DNA from: Benincasa hispida
Lineage: Eukaryota; Streptophyta; Magnoliopsida; Cucurbitales; Cucurbitaceae
DNA length: 64,000 bases
Assembly (NCBI RefSeq): GCF_009727055.1
Contig: NC_052349.1
Span: 33,869,405 to 33,933,404 of the forward strand
Direction of reading: 5' to 3'
Position 1 is the stretch's first letter. The number at the start of each line of letters is the position of its first letter. The notes beneath the pieces were generated by a model. The model searched no databases. It saw only the letters and a list, made by a program, of their open reading frames with translations, and was not told the DNA's origin. This document shows, in pieces, positions 12,171-21,956 of this stretch. The translations under genes and the position numbers were made by a program.

Positions 12171-12243
12171 AAAGAAAGGAAAATATTTTGGTTTTTAAAG
12201 TTTGCTAGTCAAATTAGCTAAGAAAAAAATTAAATGTCTTAGC

Positions 12244-12263
12244 CATCCCCGACAACGGCATCA
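12244..12263 (-). promoter_or_regulatory. Primer-binding site, Athila/Tat type, mutated (outer copy)
   Basis: Minus strand reads TGATGCCGTTGTCGGGGATG; two changes against the inner copy fall in the bases that would pair with the tRNA end, so priming here is probably impaired. Confidence 0.75.
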
Positions 12264-12266
12264 TTT

Positions 12267-13783
12267 TGTTTGATTGCTAAGTAGGTGACATTAATTCTAC
12301 CTAGCCCGAAACAAATGATATTTATAAAGTTCAAACAACAACCTAACTAACTCATAGTTAAAGTGGAAGTAAGAGGTCGATCCACAGGGAAGGTATTAAT
12401 TCTTATCCTTTATTATCTAACCTTGACTATTAAAGTAATAAAATGGGCCGTTTGATTGAATTGGAAAAATACTAAAGATCAAAAGATAAAAGATGAATGT
12501 AAACAAGTAAGGAATGAAATTGCTTCTAGTTCAAGTTAGACGTTCAATACAATTTCTATCATCGAATTCTAAAAGTTTGTTGACAATCGGATTATGTTTG
12601 CAACTACTCGCTCAACTCAATCAACCTAGCCTCTACAAAGGCCGATAACTAGCAATAACCTAGTTGAGAGAGCGTCCTAATCATTGATTAAGGTTGGATA
12701 GGCCAAACCCTAATTAACCTACATGCTTCTACTTCTATTGGGTTCGATAGCGGCCATATAGAATAGAAAACATGTACATTAGATTCTAGGGTTCAATTGC
12801 GTTGATTAATTTTTAAGGTAGCTTACTCAATTAACCAAAATTTCTCCAAATCTAGTAATTAGTGCATCCTAGGATAGTCATCAACATACAATTACTATTG
12901 CCTCTTAAAGATCTTGGGTACACATTCCATCGAACACATTGAAAGCAACATATTCAACAACGATTGTGATAAAGCCAAGCATCTAGGCTATACATGTTCA
13001 AGATATAAATCATTCAACATGCTTCAGGAATTAAAATCATATTCAAGAAGGCATAATTCAGATTGCAGTTGATAAAGAAACTCAAAAGAATTTGCAAGAA
13101 CCCTTGAAATAGAAACAAGATTCAATCAAACTTCACAAATTCATTGAAAAATTGTATGAAGAGTTACAAGAGTTTTGTTTACAATTCAATAAAAATATAA
13201 AATCTAACCTAAATTGGAACAAGAATTATCAAAGAAGTGAAAGAACTCGAAGAGAGATCACCACCTCCATGGATTTTCTTTCTCTCCTTTGCAAAAATGC
13301 AAAAAAACCTTTTATAGTCTGTAGGCTAGCATCACGACGTTGGAGTAGCGTTGACACGTTGAATCGATGAAAAGACGAAGGAGCATTGGGCTTGCGTTGC
13401 AACGCTACCCTCAATTGCTCGTCAACGCAAGGCGCGCGTGTATGGTGCTTTGCGTCAAAGTTCGGAGCGTTGCAACGCTGCCCTGTTTTGTAGCAAAATA
13501 AAGCGTTTTGTCTTCAAGCATTGTGCAATGCCTCTCCTAGGGTCGTGATGCTGAAACTCGATGTGAATACTTGATTCTCAATGGCATTTTGGTAATTTAC
13601 GCGATTCTCTTCAAATTGTTGATTTTCTTGGTTATTTTGGATTCTTTTTGACCCGATCTTTTGTTAATGACTCCTAAATGCCTCGGAGACTATTTTACCT
13701 ACAAAATTAGCATTTAAAACAAATAATCAACACAATTTTGGGGGAATTAACATAGAAAATATACATCTTTTAAGAACCTAACA
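12267..13783 (-). repeat. 5' LTR of the Athila/Tat-like element
   Basis: 1,517 bp, TG...CA. About 13390-13480 contains GC-richer sequence with two GCGTTGCAACGCT-type palindromes (GCGTTGCAACGC reads the same on both strands). Its last 265 bp match the fragment at 1-265. Short open frames on both strands near 13152-13414 are chance. Confidence 0.82.
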
Positions 13784-14369
13784 ATAATATATATAAATTA
13801 TTAACTAAAATCCTAATCAAGATAATAGAATTTAATCTGAATTTAAAATAATAAAAAAAAATAAAATAATGTGAAATCTAAAGATATATTATAAATTAAA
13901 ATAAAAATGGTGATAAACAAATTAAAGATTGATTAATATTTTTGAAAAGTGACTAAATCAAATCAAAACAAATATGAAACCGTCAATAATATATATAAAT
14001 CATTAACTTTATGTCTTGAATGTATTATGTTGAAGTCTCTGACGATTCTATTTTATCATGGGTTAAATCAAATCAAAATATACGGATTGTGCTTTCAGCG
14101 CATGGTATTGATTCAAGGGTATCTTCCCGTTGGTTTTCTAAGCTGAACCGATTTTCTCAATTTGGGCCTTGGGAGTAGTTCATCAGAAGCCCATTTTTAC
14201 ATTAAAGACAGCCCAACATTCATCACAGTAGAATCTGAAAAACTGGACCGTCGTGTATTTTATTATAAATTCCCAACAAAAAAATTGCTTTATATACCCC
14301 ACGAGCTAGAGAAATCATACCAAAACAAACCCCGTTGTCCAATTATTATTTCTCTACAATCATCAAATA
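13784..14369 (+). promoter_or_regulatory. Upstream region of the cupin gene with TATA box
   Basis: AT-rich, single-copy-looking sequence between the retroelement and the cupin start codon. A TATA-like TTTATATACC lies at about 14289-14298, 73-80 bp before the ATG at 14370, a normal plant core-promoter distance. 13784-13970 is low-complexity A/T. Short open frames at 13949-14146 and 14162-14401 are probably chance. Confidence 0.5.
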
Positions 14370-14553
14370 ATGGAGGCGATGAGTCCAAAGCCCTCCTTTG
14401 AGGGAGAAGCTGGTTCATATTACAAATGGTTGCCTTCTGACTATCCCTTGCTTGCTCAGACCAAAGTCGCCGCCGGCCGCCTTCTCCTCCGCCCTCGCGG
14501 CTTCGCCCTTCCTCACTATGTTGATTGCTCTAAATTCGGCTATGTTCTTCGAG
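14370..14553 (+). CDS. Cupin (RmlC-like / 11S globulin-like) protein, exon 1 only
   Basis: ATG at 14370 opens 61 codons plus one base, ending at a GT donor (CGAG|GTATCT) in phase 1. The peptide begins MEAMSPKPSFEGEAGSYYKW, includes LLAQTKVAAGRLLLRPRGFA and LPHYVDCSKFGYVL, and breaks inside the first cupin strand region. I know this as the N-terminus of plant glutelin type-D/11S globulin-like cupins (non-storage cytosolic type in Arabidopsis), where the family continues YVLQGxG in exon 2. There is no signal peptide. GC content and codon use stand out from the surroundings. No further cupin exon is visible downstream in the window; a CACTA-like terminus begins 55 bp into the intron. Either a gene with a very large intron or an orphaned exon. 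Confidence 0.75.
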
Positions 14554-14608
14554 GTATCTTCTCTCTCGCTAGCTTTCTAATATCGACTTTTACGTTCTAG
14601 GGTTATAC

Positions 14609-14945
14609 CACTAGAAGAAATTCAGGCTTTAATGTCGGTTTAAATCGACATTAAAGGCTGTGTTGTTGGTGTTATTGAAGCCCTTTAATCTCGGTTTAAA
14701 ATCGACATTAAAGGCAACCGACATTAAAGGGCTTTAATAACACTATCTTTAATGTCGGTTTTAAATCGAGATTAAAGGGCTTCAATAACACCAATAACAC
14801 ATCCTTCAATGACCGACATTGAAGGTCTTTAATGTCAGTTGCAACTGACATTAAAAGCCTTTAGTTATTAAAGCCTGTTGGTTGCAACTGACATTAAAGC
14901 CTATTTTATTTTTATTTTTTAATTCTTAACCGACATTGAAGCCCG
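14609..14945 (+). mobile_element. CACTA (En/Spm-like) terminus with subterminal repeats
   Basis: Starts CACTAGAAGAAATTCAGGCT, close to the CACTACAAGAAA terminus of plant CACTA elements, and is followed by repeated TTTAATGTCGGTT and its complement AACCGACATTAAA in both orientations up to about 14940, the usual subterminal repeat architecture. The matching right end (TTCTTNTAGTG) was not found downstream, so the extent to about 16.7 kb is inferred from the captured exons. It lies in intron 1 of the cupin gene. Confidence 0.7.
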
Positions 14946-15860
14946 AATCTGTCCGTTTTTTAAAGTTCCCTTGCCAAATCTATTTTTTCGTTAAAAAAGT
15001 ATAACATGACACATCATCATCGAACGCTATGGCTATGACATATTATTCATGTATGGATTGTAAATCTATTACATTTAATCCATAAATTCTGCTATAGAAT
15101 TATAATTTAAAAGGCGTACAATAATTCAGGCTTTGAAAACACAAATTACAAGTAATACAAAGATTATGATTTTACAAACATTATGAGTTTACTGTCCCTC
15201 TCCACTTGGTAAGTATGGATCCCTTCATAATTCTTCTTGAACAGACCCCCTCAGCTTCAGTAGTGTCTGGTTATAGACATCTTTGTCTGACCACTGTTGT
15301 TCAAAGGATCACAGACAATAAAGGTTTGGGCGTAAGCGTAACACATGCAACGGAAGATTGTATCCATTCAAATATATATATATAGATATAAATGGATAAA
15401 ATGTTTGAGACCTTACCCTTAGAAACTCTACAACTTTTGCCAGTTAACTATTGCTGCTCGAATGTACTTTGGTTTCCATGCTAAGAGAAAACAGAATAGC
15501 CGGATTGCAGGACAAAACAATCAGTAGAGTTCAGTGAGGTTGCAACCTAGATAATCATAAGTTGAGACGTTACCATAAGACTTGCAATCGCTGAAATTAG
15601 TAAAGGCTTTCAATTGTTATCATCACTGCCATCTGTGATAGAGGGGCAACAAGTACCATAGTTAAAACCAAGTACTTTATTTTTGTGTGTACTTGTGTGT
15701 TTATGAAAGGAGGAAGTGGTCCTTGAGTAGCTAGGGTCCTCAAAAAGACTTATTACTTCTGGTACACACAAAAAGTTATTAGTTCATCTACTTGATCTTT
15801 TCCTGACTACAAATAAAGCTGAAAGACAACAAATAACCCACAAGGTGTCAATCAAAATAC
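14946..15860 (-). other. Interior of CACTA-like element, possible extra captured exon
   Basis: Mostly non-coding. On the minus strand 15225-15299 reads a short open stretch QQWSDKDVYNQTLLKLRGSV followed by QEEL and a stop, preceded by an AACAG that could be a splice acceptor; it might be a captured last exon of an unrelated gene, but I do not recognise it. A (TA)n-like run lies near 15373-15390. Confidence 0.3.
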
Positions 15861-16080
15861 CTGTGGGATGTTGTTAAACCGCAAAATATGGTCTAAAAGA
15901 GTGGAACCTGGAAACACATCACCTCCAATTGCTATACCTGTGCAATTAAAGAATGTGAATCAAATTGAATATTTCAAAACTGCCCTAGACTAAGATTAGT
16001 GAAAAGCTAGAAAGTTTACCTTCGTAAATTCCATCTGTAACACGAGCAATAGTATTGTACATCTCATTAGACATTCCACC
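15861..16080 (-). pseudogene. ACLB: ATP-citrate lyase beta subunit, two captured exons
   Basis: Two minus-strand exons. Exon a (16080-16020, 61 bp) follows an AG acceptor and encodes GGMSNEMYNTIARVTDGIYE; exon b (15937-15861, 77 bp) encodes IAIGGDVFPGSTLLDHIL then RFNNIPQ and ends CAG|GTATTT. The 82 bp intron has GT and AG ends and is phase 1, so splicing keeps frame (the split codon is Gly). The two peptides are contiguous in the ATP-citrate synthase beta chain, the cytosolic enzyme that makes acetyl-CoA from citrate, in its CoA-binding/ligase part. No other exon of this roughly 600-residue protein is seen nearby, so it is a fragment. Retention of the intron means it was copied from DNA, not mRNA. 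Inside a CACTA-like element this looks like gene capture. Confidence 0.8.
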
Positions 16081-17812
16081 CTGTGATATTATAAAACAAT
16101 ATCAAATTTGTATCATCTCTCAGTAAACCACATAACCACTTACTTTAGAGGGTGGCAATAAGTGTTATAACATTATTTTTCTCTCTCTTGTAATTTTCAT
16201 CAATCAAATTTAAAGTTTCAGTTACAGTTTTAAGATGGAAATGCCTATATGTACTTTCCAGTTTCCAGATCCATCGGTTATTCTGATACACCATACCAGC
16301 AGATTACCAAATCATTCATTAGAAATATACAACTAATAAAGCCTCACCTCTTGTGCTCTAGTTTTAACAATCATAAAGAAAAATGAACAAAAAGTAGCAA
16401 GAATATCCAATATTTTCATCCTATTTCTCCGCATCAAAATATATAAGTAACGTCAGGAGCTTGTCCCTCCCATTTATTACTATCTGCAAATTTGGTTTTG
16501 CTCTCAAACCCTCTCTATTCTACCTCTTTTCCCTTTCAATTCAGAATTCTACCACTCAAATCCAAGGTTGAGGATAGTAGAGAAGATTCTTTTTGTGGTC
16601 TACTAAAGATTTAAAGGACAAATTCATGGAGATTAGCAATGATTTGATGGAATTCTACAAAGGTTGTAAATTCTAAAACCCTTTTTTTGAATCCTTGTGT
16701 TTTAGCATACTTATGACTTAAATTAAATGTAATTAGAGTACTTAATATTCTATTAACTTCCTCTTTATGCATGTTTGCTCAATCAATTGGAATCAAAGCA
16801 TGATTTAAGCACCAAATTAACATTAATTTGAGTTTGATGGGTGAATTTCTAGACATGCATGTTGTGGTGACAGATATGGTTTTTATCCCAGCTTTGGCAT
16901 TAGATTTCTCTTCAATTATGTTGTTAAAATTGTAATTGGCTCTTGATTGATGAGTTTTAATGTGTGCTTGATTGTTTGAAATTTTATTAGAGTCAATAGA
17001 GTCGAAATTAGGTTGTAGTTGAAGTTTCAAGCAAGCAAGCTCAGCTGGAAAAGCTGGAGAAGAAGACTCTGCCAAATAGTTTTGCAACGCTGTCCTTAGA
17101 GCATTGCAACGATGTTCTTCATAAAGCTGAGGCATTGCAACATTGGATTGGAGTGTTGCAACGCTGCTCAACCTAGTCCAGAAATACGCGTGCACGAGGA
17201 TCGGTACATGGGGGTTGTCCGGTTCGACTGGTTCAGGTGCCTAGGGATCCAGTTTAACCCTATTTGATCTGATTTGCCCTTTTTTTAGCTTTGAAGGGTC
17301 GGTTCGAGCAGTTGAGGTCCGATTCAGGCTGGGTTGGCGAACCAGGAGTTCCTTGAAGTTATTTTCTATTTATTTTTGTAATAAATTAGTTTATTGCTTT
17401 CTTATGATGCCAAAGTTTGTCCATATCATTGTTGTTTAAATATTTATGCATGTGATGTATGTTATATTTAAATTTAAACATGTATGTGCATATTGTATGA
17501 CATGTAGATTTAAAATCCAACCATTGAAAAGCATGTTTCATGCATTAATATATCTTATAAATTAGATATAATATATAGTATGCATGATTAGGATTTCATG
17601 AGTTTAATATAATTGTTATGTTAAAGTATGGAATGCTTAAGTGTATGTTATATCATATCTTTAGTTTTATAAGAGTTATGAAATGAATTAGACATTTAAA
17701 ATCTATAACAAAGATAAGTTGCATGCTCACTTAGGTTTAATAACACCTTGTTTTAAATAGTTAAAATAGGTCATTATTGGTCTATAATCCTGTCTAAGGC
17801 TGGATGTACTTC
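16081..17812. other. No gene seen; includes unknown repeat with GTTGCAACGCT motifs
   Basis: 16081-16700 may be intron or flank carried with the ACLB exons; nothing coding is recognised. Near 17090-17175 there are TTGCAACGCTGTCC, CATTGCAACGATG, CATTGCAACATTGG and GTGTTGCAACGCTGC, echoing the palindromic motif in the LTR at 12267-13783. A 138-codon minus-strand open frame (16779-17195) covers this repeat and shows no protein-like features. 17350-17770 is AT-rich and featureless. Confidence 0.5.
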
Positions 17813-19400
17813 TGTTAGGGTTGATGCCCTAAATCTCGTAGGGTTCTGTCGTTTGTAAACACATGTATGAACAAAAAGTTTTGTGATATAATGAGATATT
17901 TTATTCACTTCAGTCTATAAAATATGAGATATTTTAGTTGCATTAACCACAGACCAATAAATTAAGATGTCTAGTTATCGTTGTAACTTAAGCATGTATG
18001 TGGAGACATACAAGTGAATCGTGCTTTAAGTGGTAACCTAAATGGTCTATAGTATATGGATAAAGGAGGGAAATCTTATCTTGGTGACACTACGAGTGTG
18101 GCCCAGTTTGTAGGTGTTACAAATGTTGTAAAGTGCTACAAATGGTCTAATCCTGATTATTTGTGTATTAGACATGTGAGTGGGGATGCTCTATACAAAG
18201 GATTTTGTATAAGACCAGACCACGAAATGTTTAGTCTCATTATATAACATCGTTCATGACAGAGACTTTCATTTCATTAAGATGACCATAGGTAACATGA
18301 CCTTAATCCTGAGTGAGTTGTGAACTCCTGCCTATGAGGGCGGTCATTTGATTTGCATGGGTGCGAATGGCCAGATCGCCGACTCAAACCTACCACTTTA
18401 GGGATTCGTCTAATTGGGGAGTTGGGAACTCAGCTACACATGACGGAATTCACTCCTTCCCGGAAGCAGGGATAAGTAGATAAATTACTCCCTTAAGGGC
18501 TGATTCTGGGGCTTGAACAATGTGGCGCCACACCTTCTCAAGGCCCGGAAAGGGTTTAGTCATAGTGGGACTATGATGTATTGTTCATTAGAGGAATCAA
18601 TGGTACTTAAGGAGTTAGATGTAACTACAGGGGCAAAACGATAAATTGACCCAACTGTACTTACGAGCGATTCATAAAGTGTTATCGTACTGTTGATTGG
18701 TTATATTCGATGGACACAAAAATATATCTGTAGTGAGAAAAGTGTAGCTATTGTTCTTTAGTGGAATGCCCGAAAATTAATGGATGGTGGATATCGTAGT
18801 TAAAGTGTTTAGTCAATTATTCACGTACCGATGGAGCTTCAAGCTACATGTCTATAAGGTCCCCTTGGTAGCTCAATAGATTCATGCTGAGAATCAGTTA
18901 TTGAGTTAGTTTGAAGTGTTCAAAACAACAAGAGAAAATTTGATTATTTATGATATATTTAAATTAGTTCAATTATATATGATATAATTGATTTGATGTA
19001 TTTGATATATTAATTGATTGGAGGAATTAATATAAATATGATTTATATTAAATGCCATAAAGGAGAAAAAGAACTATGGTTTATATGTTGCATATGATGT
19101 GATATTAAAAGTATAGGCTATCAATATAATATTAGAAATTTGTTATTATATTTCTTTATAATAAATTAATTATGATATAATTGATTTTAGTTTTTTCTCC
19201 AATAATTGACTTAATGGTTGGTTATGCACAGTTTATGGTAATTGATAGATGAAGTGAAAATTTTTCTTTTTCATTTTCAGAATACACATAAAAAGGTACA
19301 AGATATACAATAGCTTGTTGAGAGAGTAAACAATCGATTGAGTTTTTCTATACGATAGTTACTCGTTACTCAACGATCGAGTACTCATAGGACTATGTTC
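17813..19400 (+). repeat. Copia-type LTR, plus orientation, partial
   Basis: Begins TGTTAGGGTTGATGCCCTAA and shares an ordered series of blocks with the minus-strand reading of the solo LTR at 60567-62519: AATGGTCTATAGTATATG (about 18040), a GGTAACATGACCTTAATCCT block (18292), GAATTCACTCCT (about 18449) and TTGTTCATTA (about 18582). This shows a diverged member of the same family. Its 3' end is not defined: about 19400 it meets an inverted LTR piece. No target duplication matches its left flank (ACTTC). Confidence 0.65.
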
Positions 19401-19404
19401 TCAA

Positions 19405-19981
19405 CTATCTATCTGATTTTATCTCCAAAATGGGAGGCTTATTGAGCAATGTTGTTGAACTACTCTTAGCTATGCAGATCAAAGGATAATTCTAAATAAA
19501 CAGAAGTTCATAGTTAGCTCAAGATTAAGATCGAGTTGCTCTAGGTAATTGAATTGAAATAATCAGTTTTAACAGTAAATGGTCTTTATAAAGAAAAGGA
19601 CTATTTCGTGGTCCGATCTTAGCAAACGTCTTTTGCATAGGATGCCCCTACTCGCTTGTTTTTATACGAATGATTTCGAGATCACATCGTTTGTATCAGT
19701 ATAAAAAGTGGGCCGCATCCATAGTATCCCTAGGATGAGGTACCCAATCTCATCCATATACTTATAGACCTTTTAGGTTATATAATATAACTTTATCCTC
19801 CTTGATGTCTCTACATAAAGTTAAAGTATTCATATTATAGTCATGAGTTCGTTTATTTGATTTTATGATAGAGTGCAATTTCAATAATACTTTTATTGAA
19901 TGTAGTCTCAATAATACTTTTATTGCATAATAGAATATGTTTCATATATTACGAAATGCGAGTTTTAGGAAATTCCCAACA
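19405..19981 (-). repeat. Copia-type LTR, minus orientation, partial
   Basis: Read on the minus strand it starts TGTTGGGAATTTCCTAAAAC at 19981 and runs through the same blocks as the solo LTR at 62519 downwards (GCGGCCCAC near 19715, GGAATTATCC-type block near 19485, AAGCCTCCCATTTTGG near 19430). It is truncated where it meets the plus-oriented LTR piece, giving a head-to-head inverted pair. Confidence 0.6.
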
Positions 19982-19983
19982 AT

Positions 19984-20028
19984 CTACGTATGTTATGCTT
20001 AAGGAAATGTTAGTGAATCTTCTTAACC
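19984..20028. repeat. 45 bp inverted repeat, left arm
   Basis: CTACGTATGTTATGCTTAAG followed by GAAATGTTAGTGAATCTTCTTAACC. Its reverse complement, with four mismatches, is at 21912-21956. A shorter direct relative (GGAAAATGTTAGTTTATCTT) is at about 22209-22237. The arms enclose the gag remnant. Confidence 0.75.
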
Positions 20029-20466
20029 CTACTTTATTCATTGCTTTTTACCTCACTTCATCGCCTACTACTTTTAGTGATCATCTAAACAGGACATCAC
20101 ACTCACTGGCTCATCATCATCATCCTTGTAGTTATTAGTGTACTTAGTTAGAATCACACCAACATTACTTATAATTCACACTTCACCACAAGAGATCATT
20201 AAAGCATTCAAACTAGTCACGTTACTATATCCAGGTGTTCGACCTTGGACTTACTAGGAAACCTTGTTTTTGGATTTACACGGGTTCAAACAATGAAAAC
20301 TACAAGGAAGACTAACTGACTTTTATTCTTCTTTGATCTTTTGTAGGGCTTCAATTTTAGGTGTATTGAGCACTCACTCGATGAGTAGACAAACAATATA
20401 TAAGTGGAAGCGACAAGCCTAGACTTCTATTTGACCCTTAGATTGAGCGTACATTTTGGAGGAGGA

Positions 20467-21885
20467 ATGGAGAAAACAAAGAAAGATGGTCCTATTGTGG
20501 CCAACTAAAACAATCCCAATAATGTTAGACGTCCCAATGGTCCTATTATAGCCAACTGAAACATTCAGAGTGTGGTCAATAATACCAACAACATTGCCAT
20601 AACCCCAGTTCACCTAATACTTTTAGCCCATGATCACAACAGACCCATAAGGGAGTATGCTTCACCAAGCCTTTATGACTTATCTCTAGGAATTATGTGG
20701 CTCGCTTTTGAAGATGTTAAGTTCGAAATGAAACCAGTAATGCTTCAAATGATCCAAATTGCTGGTCAGTTTGGGAAATTCCATGGAGTGGAACTTCAAG
20801 CTGGAATCTACAATACTTTTGTCATCCCAAACATCACTCTTGAGGAGATCCGATTGTCACTCTTCTCGTTTTCCTTAAAGGAAGATGCTAGACAATGGGC
20901 TAATCTCTACAGCCTAGTGAAATAACCATGTGAGAGCATATGCTGGATAAATTTATGAAAAAGTACTTTCTCCCTACAAAAAACTCCAATTTTGAGCAAA
21001 AAGATTTAGAAACTCTCAGTGGTGAATGGAATATATTCAAAAAGTTGATAAGGAATTTCCCGCACAATGGAATTCATGACTGCATACAAATGGAGATTTT
21101 CTATGATGAGTTAAACAAGAATTCACAACAAACGGCAGACACGGCTGCAACAGGAACTGAAGGACTATTATAAAAAACCTATGTTGAGGCGAAGACAATT
21201 CTTGATAGAGTCTCAAGAAACTATGAGGATTGGGAAGGGAATGACTTTGTCTCAAGATCAGGTAGAAAGCGAAGTGACCAAGGAGAAGTTGATAAGGAAA
21301 TTGTGATCGCTCTACAAACTCAACTTTCTACCATGACAAATTTGTTACAATCAATGACAATAAATCAAGTTAATACTAGAAGTAACGACCAAGTCAAGGT
21401 GGTGAACCATATTACTAATACCAGCTGTGTGGGATGCAGCAAGTCGCATAGATCTGATTTGTACTTGCAAAACCCACAGTTTGTGTGCTTCATGAAGCAT
21501 GATCCTTTTTCCAACACCTACAACCTAAGGTGGAAAAATCATCCAAACTTTGCTTGAGGTGTGAATCAGTCGACACCGCATGATAGATCATGTGGCTGAG
21601 GTCGATCACCAGGATTCCACCAAAATTACCAACGTCATGAACAACATCACTAATATATACAAGAAAATGACCAGCCTGCACAAGCATCTAGTTCATCATC
21701 CTCTTACATAGAGAACCTACTAAAAGAATATATGTGGAAAAATGATGCTCTTTTGCACATCCTTTTCCATAGAGAACATGCTAAAGGAATATATGTAGAA
21801 AAATGATGCTCTTTTGCAAAGTCAAACGTCCTCAATCCATAACCTCAAGATGCAAATGGGCCAGCTCGTAGCAAGCGATAAAGTA
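20467..21885 (+). pseudogene. Athila-type gypsy gag, decayed
   Basis: From ATG at 20467 the frames give NRPIREYASPSLYDLSLGIM (about 20641), a conserved Athila gag segment, then FSLKEDARQWANLYSLV (20869), FMKKYFLPTKN and FEQKDLETLSGEWNIFKKLI (about 20990), FYDELNKNSQQTADTAA (21103), the STMTNLLQSMTINQVN segment (21325) and a zinc-knuckle relic CVGCSKSHRSDLY (21425), where the last Cys is lost. Stops at several points, an internal deletion near 20800 and frameshifts break it. This is the capsid/nucleocapsid precursor that would package element RNA. No protease or polymerase follows. Confidence 0.8.
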
Positions 21886-21911
21886 AGGTCAATAAGCAAT
21901 GAATAAAGTGC

Positions 21912-21956
21912 GGTTAAGAAGATTTGCTAACATTTCCTTAAGTATAGCATACGTAG
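21912..21956. repeat. 45 bp inverted repeat, right arm
   Basis: GGTTAAGAAGATTTGCTAAC then ATTTCCTTAAGTATAGCATACGTAG, the reverse complement of 19984-20028 with a few mismatches. Confidence 0.75.

Larger units (their letters stand above)
7550..13361. repeat. Tandem duplication (about 2.95 kb period) of LTR plus adjacent interior
   Basis: About 7550-10408 aligns with about 10500-13361 at a constant offset of 2950-2953 bp, covering interior, open frame, primer site and most of an LTR. The units are highly similar but not identical. Between them lie one N (10409) and a third 73 bp copy of the unit start (10410-10482, matching 7599-7671). Either a real head-to-tail LTR-interior-LTR-interior arrangement from unequal recombination, or two contig ends of the same locus joined by the assembler. 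Confidence 0.85.
1..13783 (-). mobile_element. Non-autonomous Athila/Tat-like LTR retrotransposon (runs off the left edge)
   Basis: Read on the minus strand, a 1.5 kb LTR (13783 to 12267) is followed by a primer-binding site of the TGGCGCCGTTG type, an internal region and, at 265 to 1, the start of a second LTR matching 13519-13783. That primer site is the one known from Athila/Tat gypsy elements. I see no protease, reverse transcriptase, RNase H or integrase motif, so the element would depend on a relative for movement. It has a gypsy element nested at 288-6223 and a tandem duplication of its 5' part. The LTR begins TGTTAGGTTCTTAAAAG on the minus strand and ends in CA. The outer target duplication cannot be checked because one end is outside the window. 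Confidence 0.75.

Noticed and set aside
13152..13414. Overlapping plus (72 codon) and minus (61 codon) frames
   Set aside because: Both lie within the Athila/Tat-like LTR; the partner copy at 10200-10408 does not preserve them.
16779..17195. 138-codon minus-strand open frame, one of the longest outside the retroelement genes
   Set aside because: No domain, ordinary repeat-like base composition, overlaps GTTGCAACGCT repeats; no start context or neighbours to support a gene.
18056..18247. 63-codon open frame inside the LTR at 17813
   Set aside because: Lies entirely in LTR sequence and is not open in the related LTR at 60567-62519.
17813..19981. Single solo LTR from TG at 17813 to CA at 19981
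   Set aside because: Block order shows the right quarter is inverted relative to the rest, and flanks ACTTC and ATCTA are not a target duplication.
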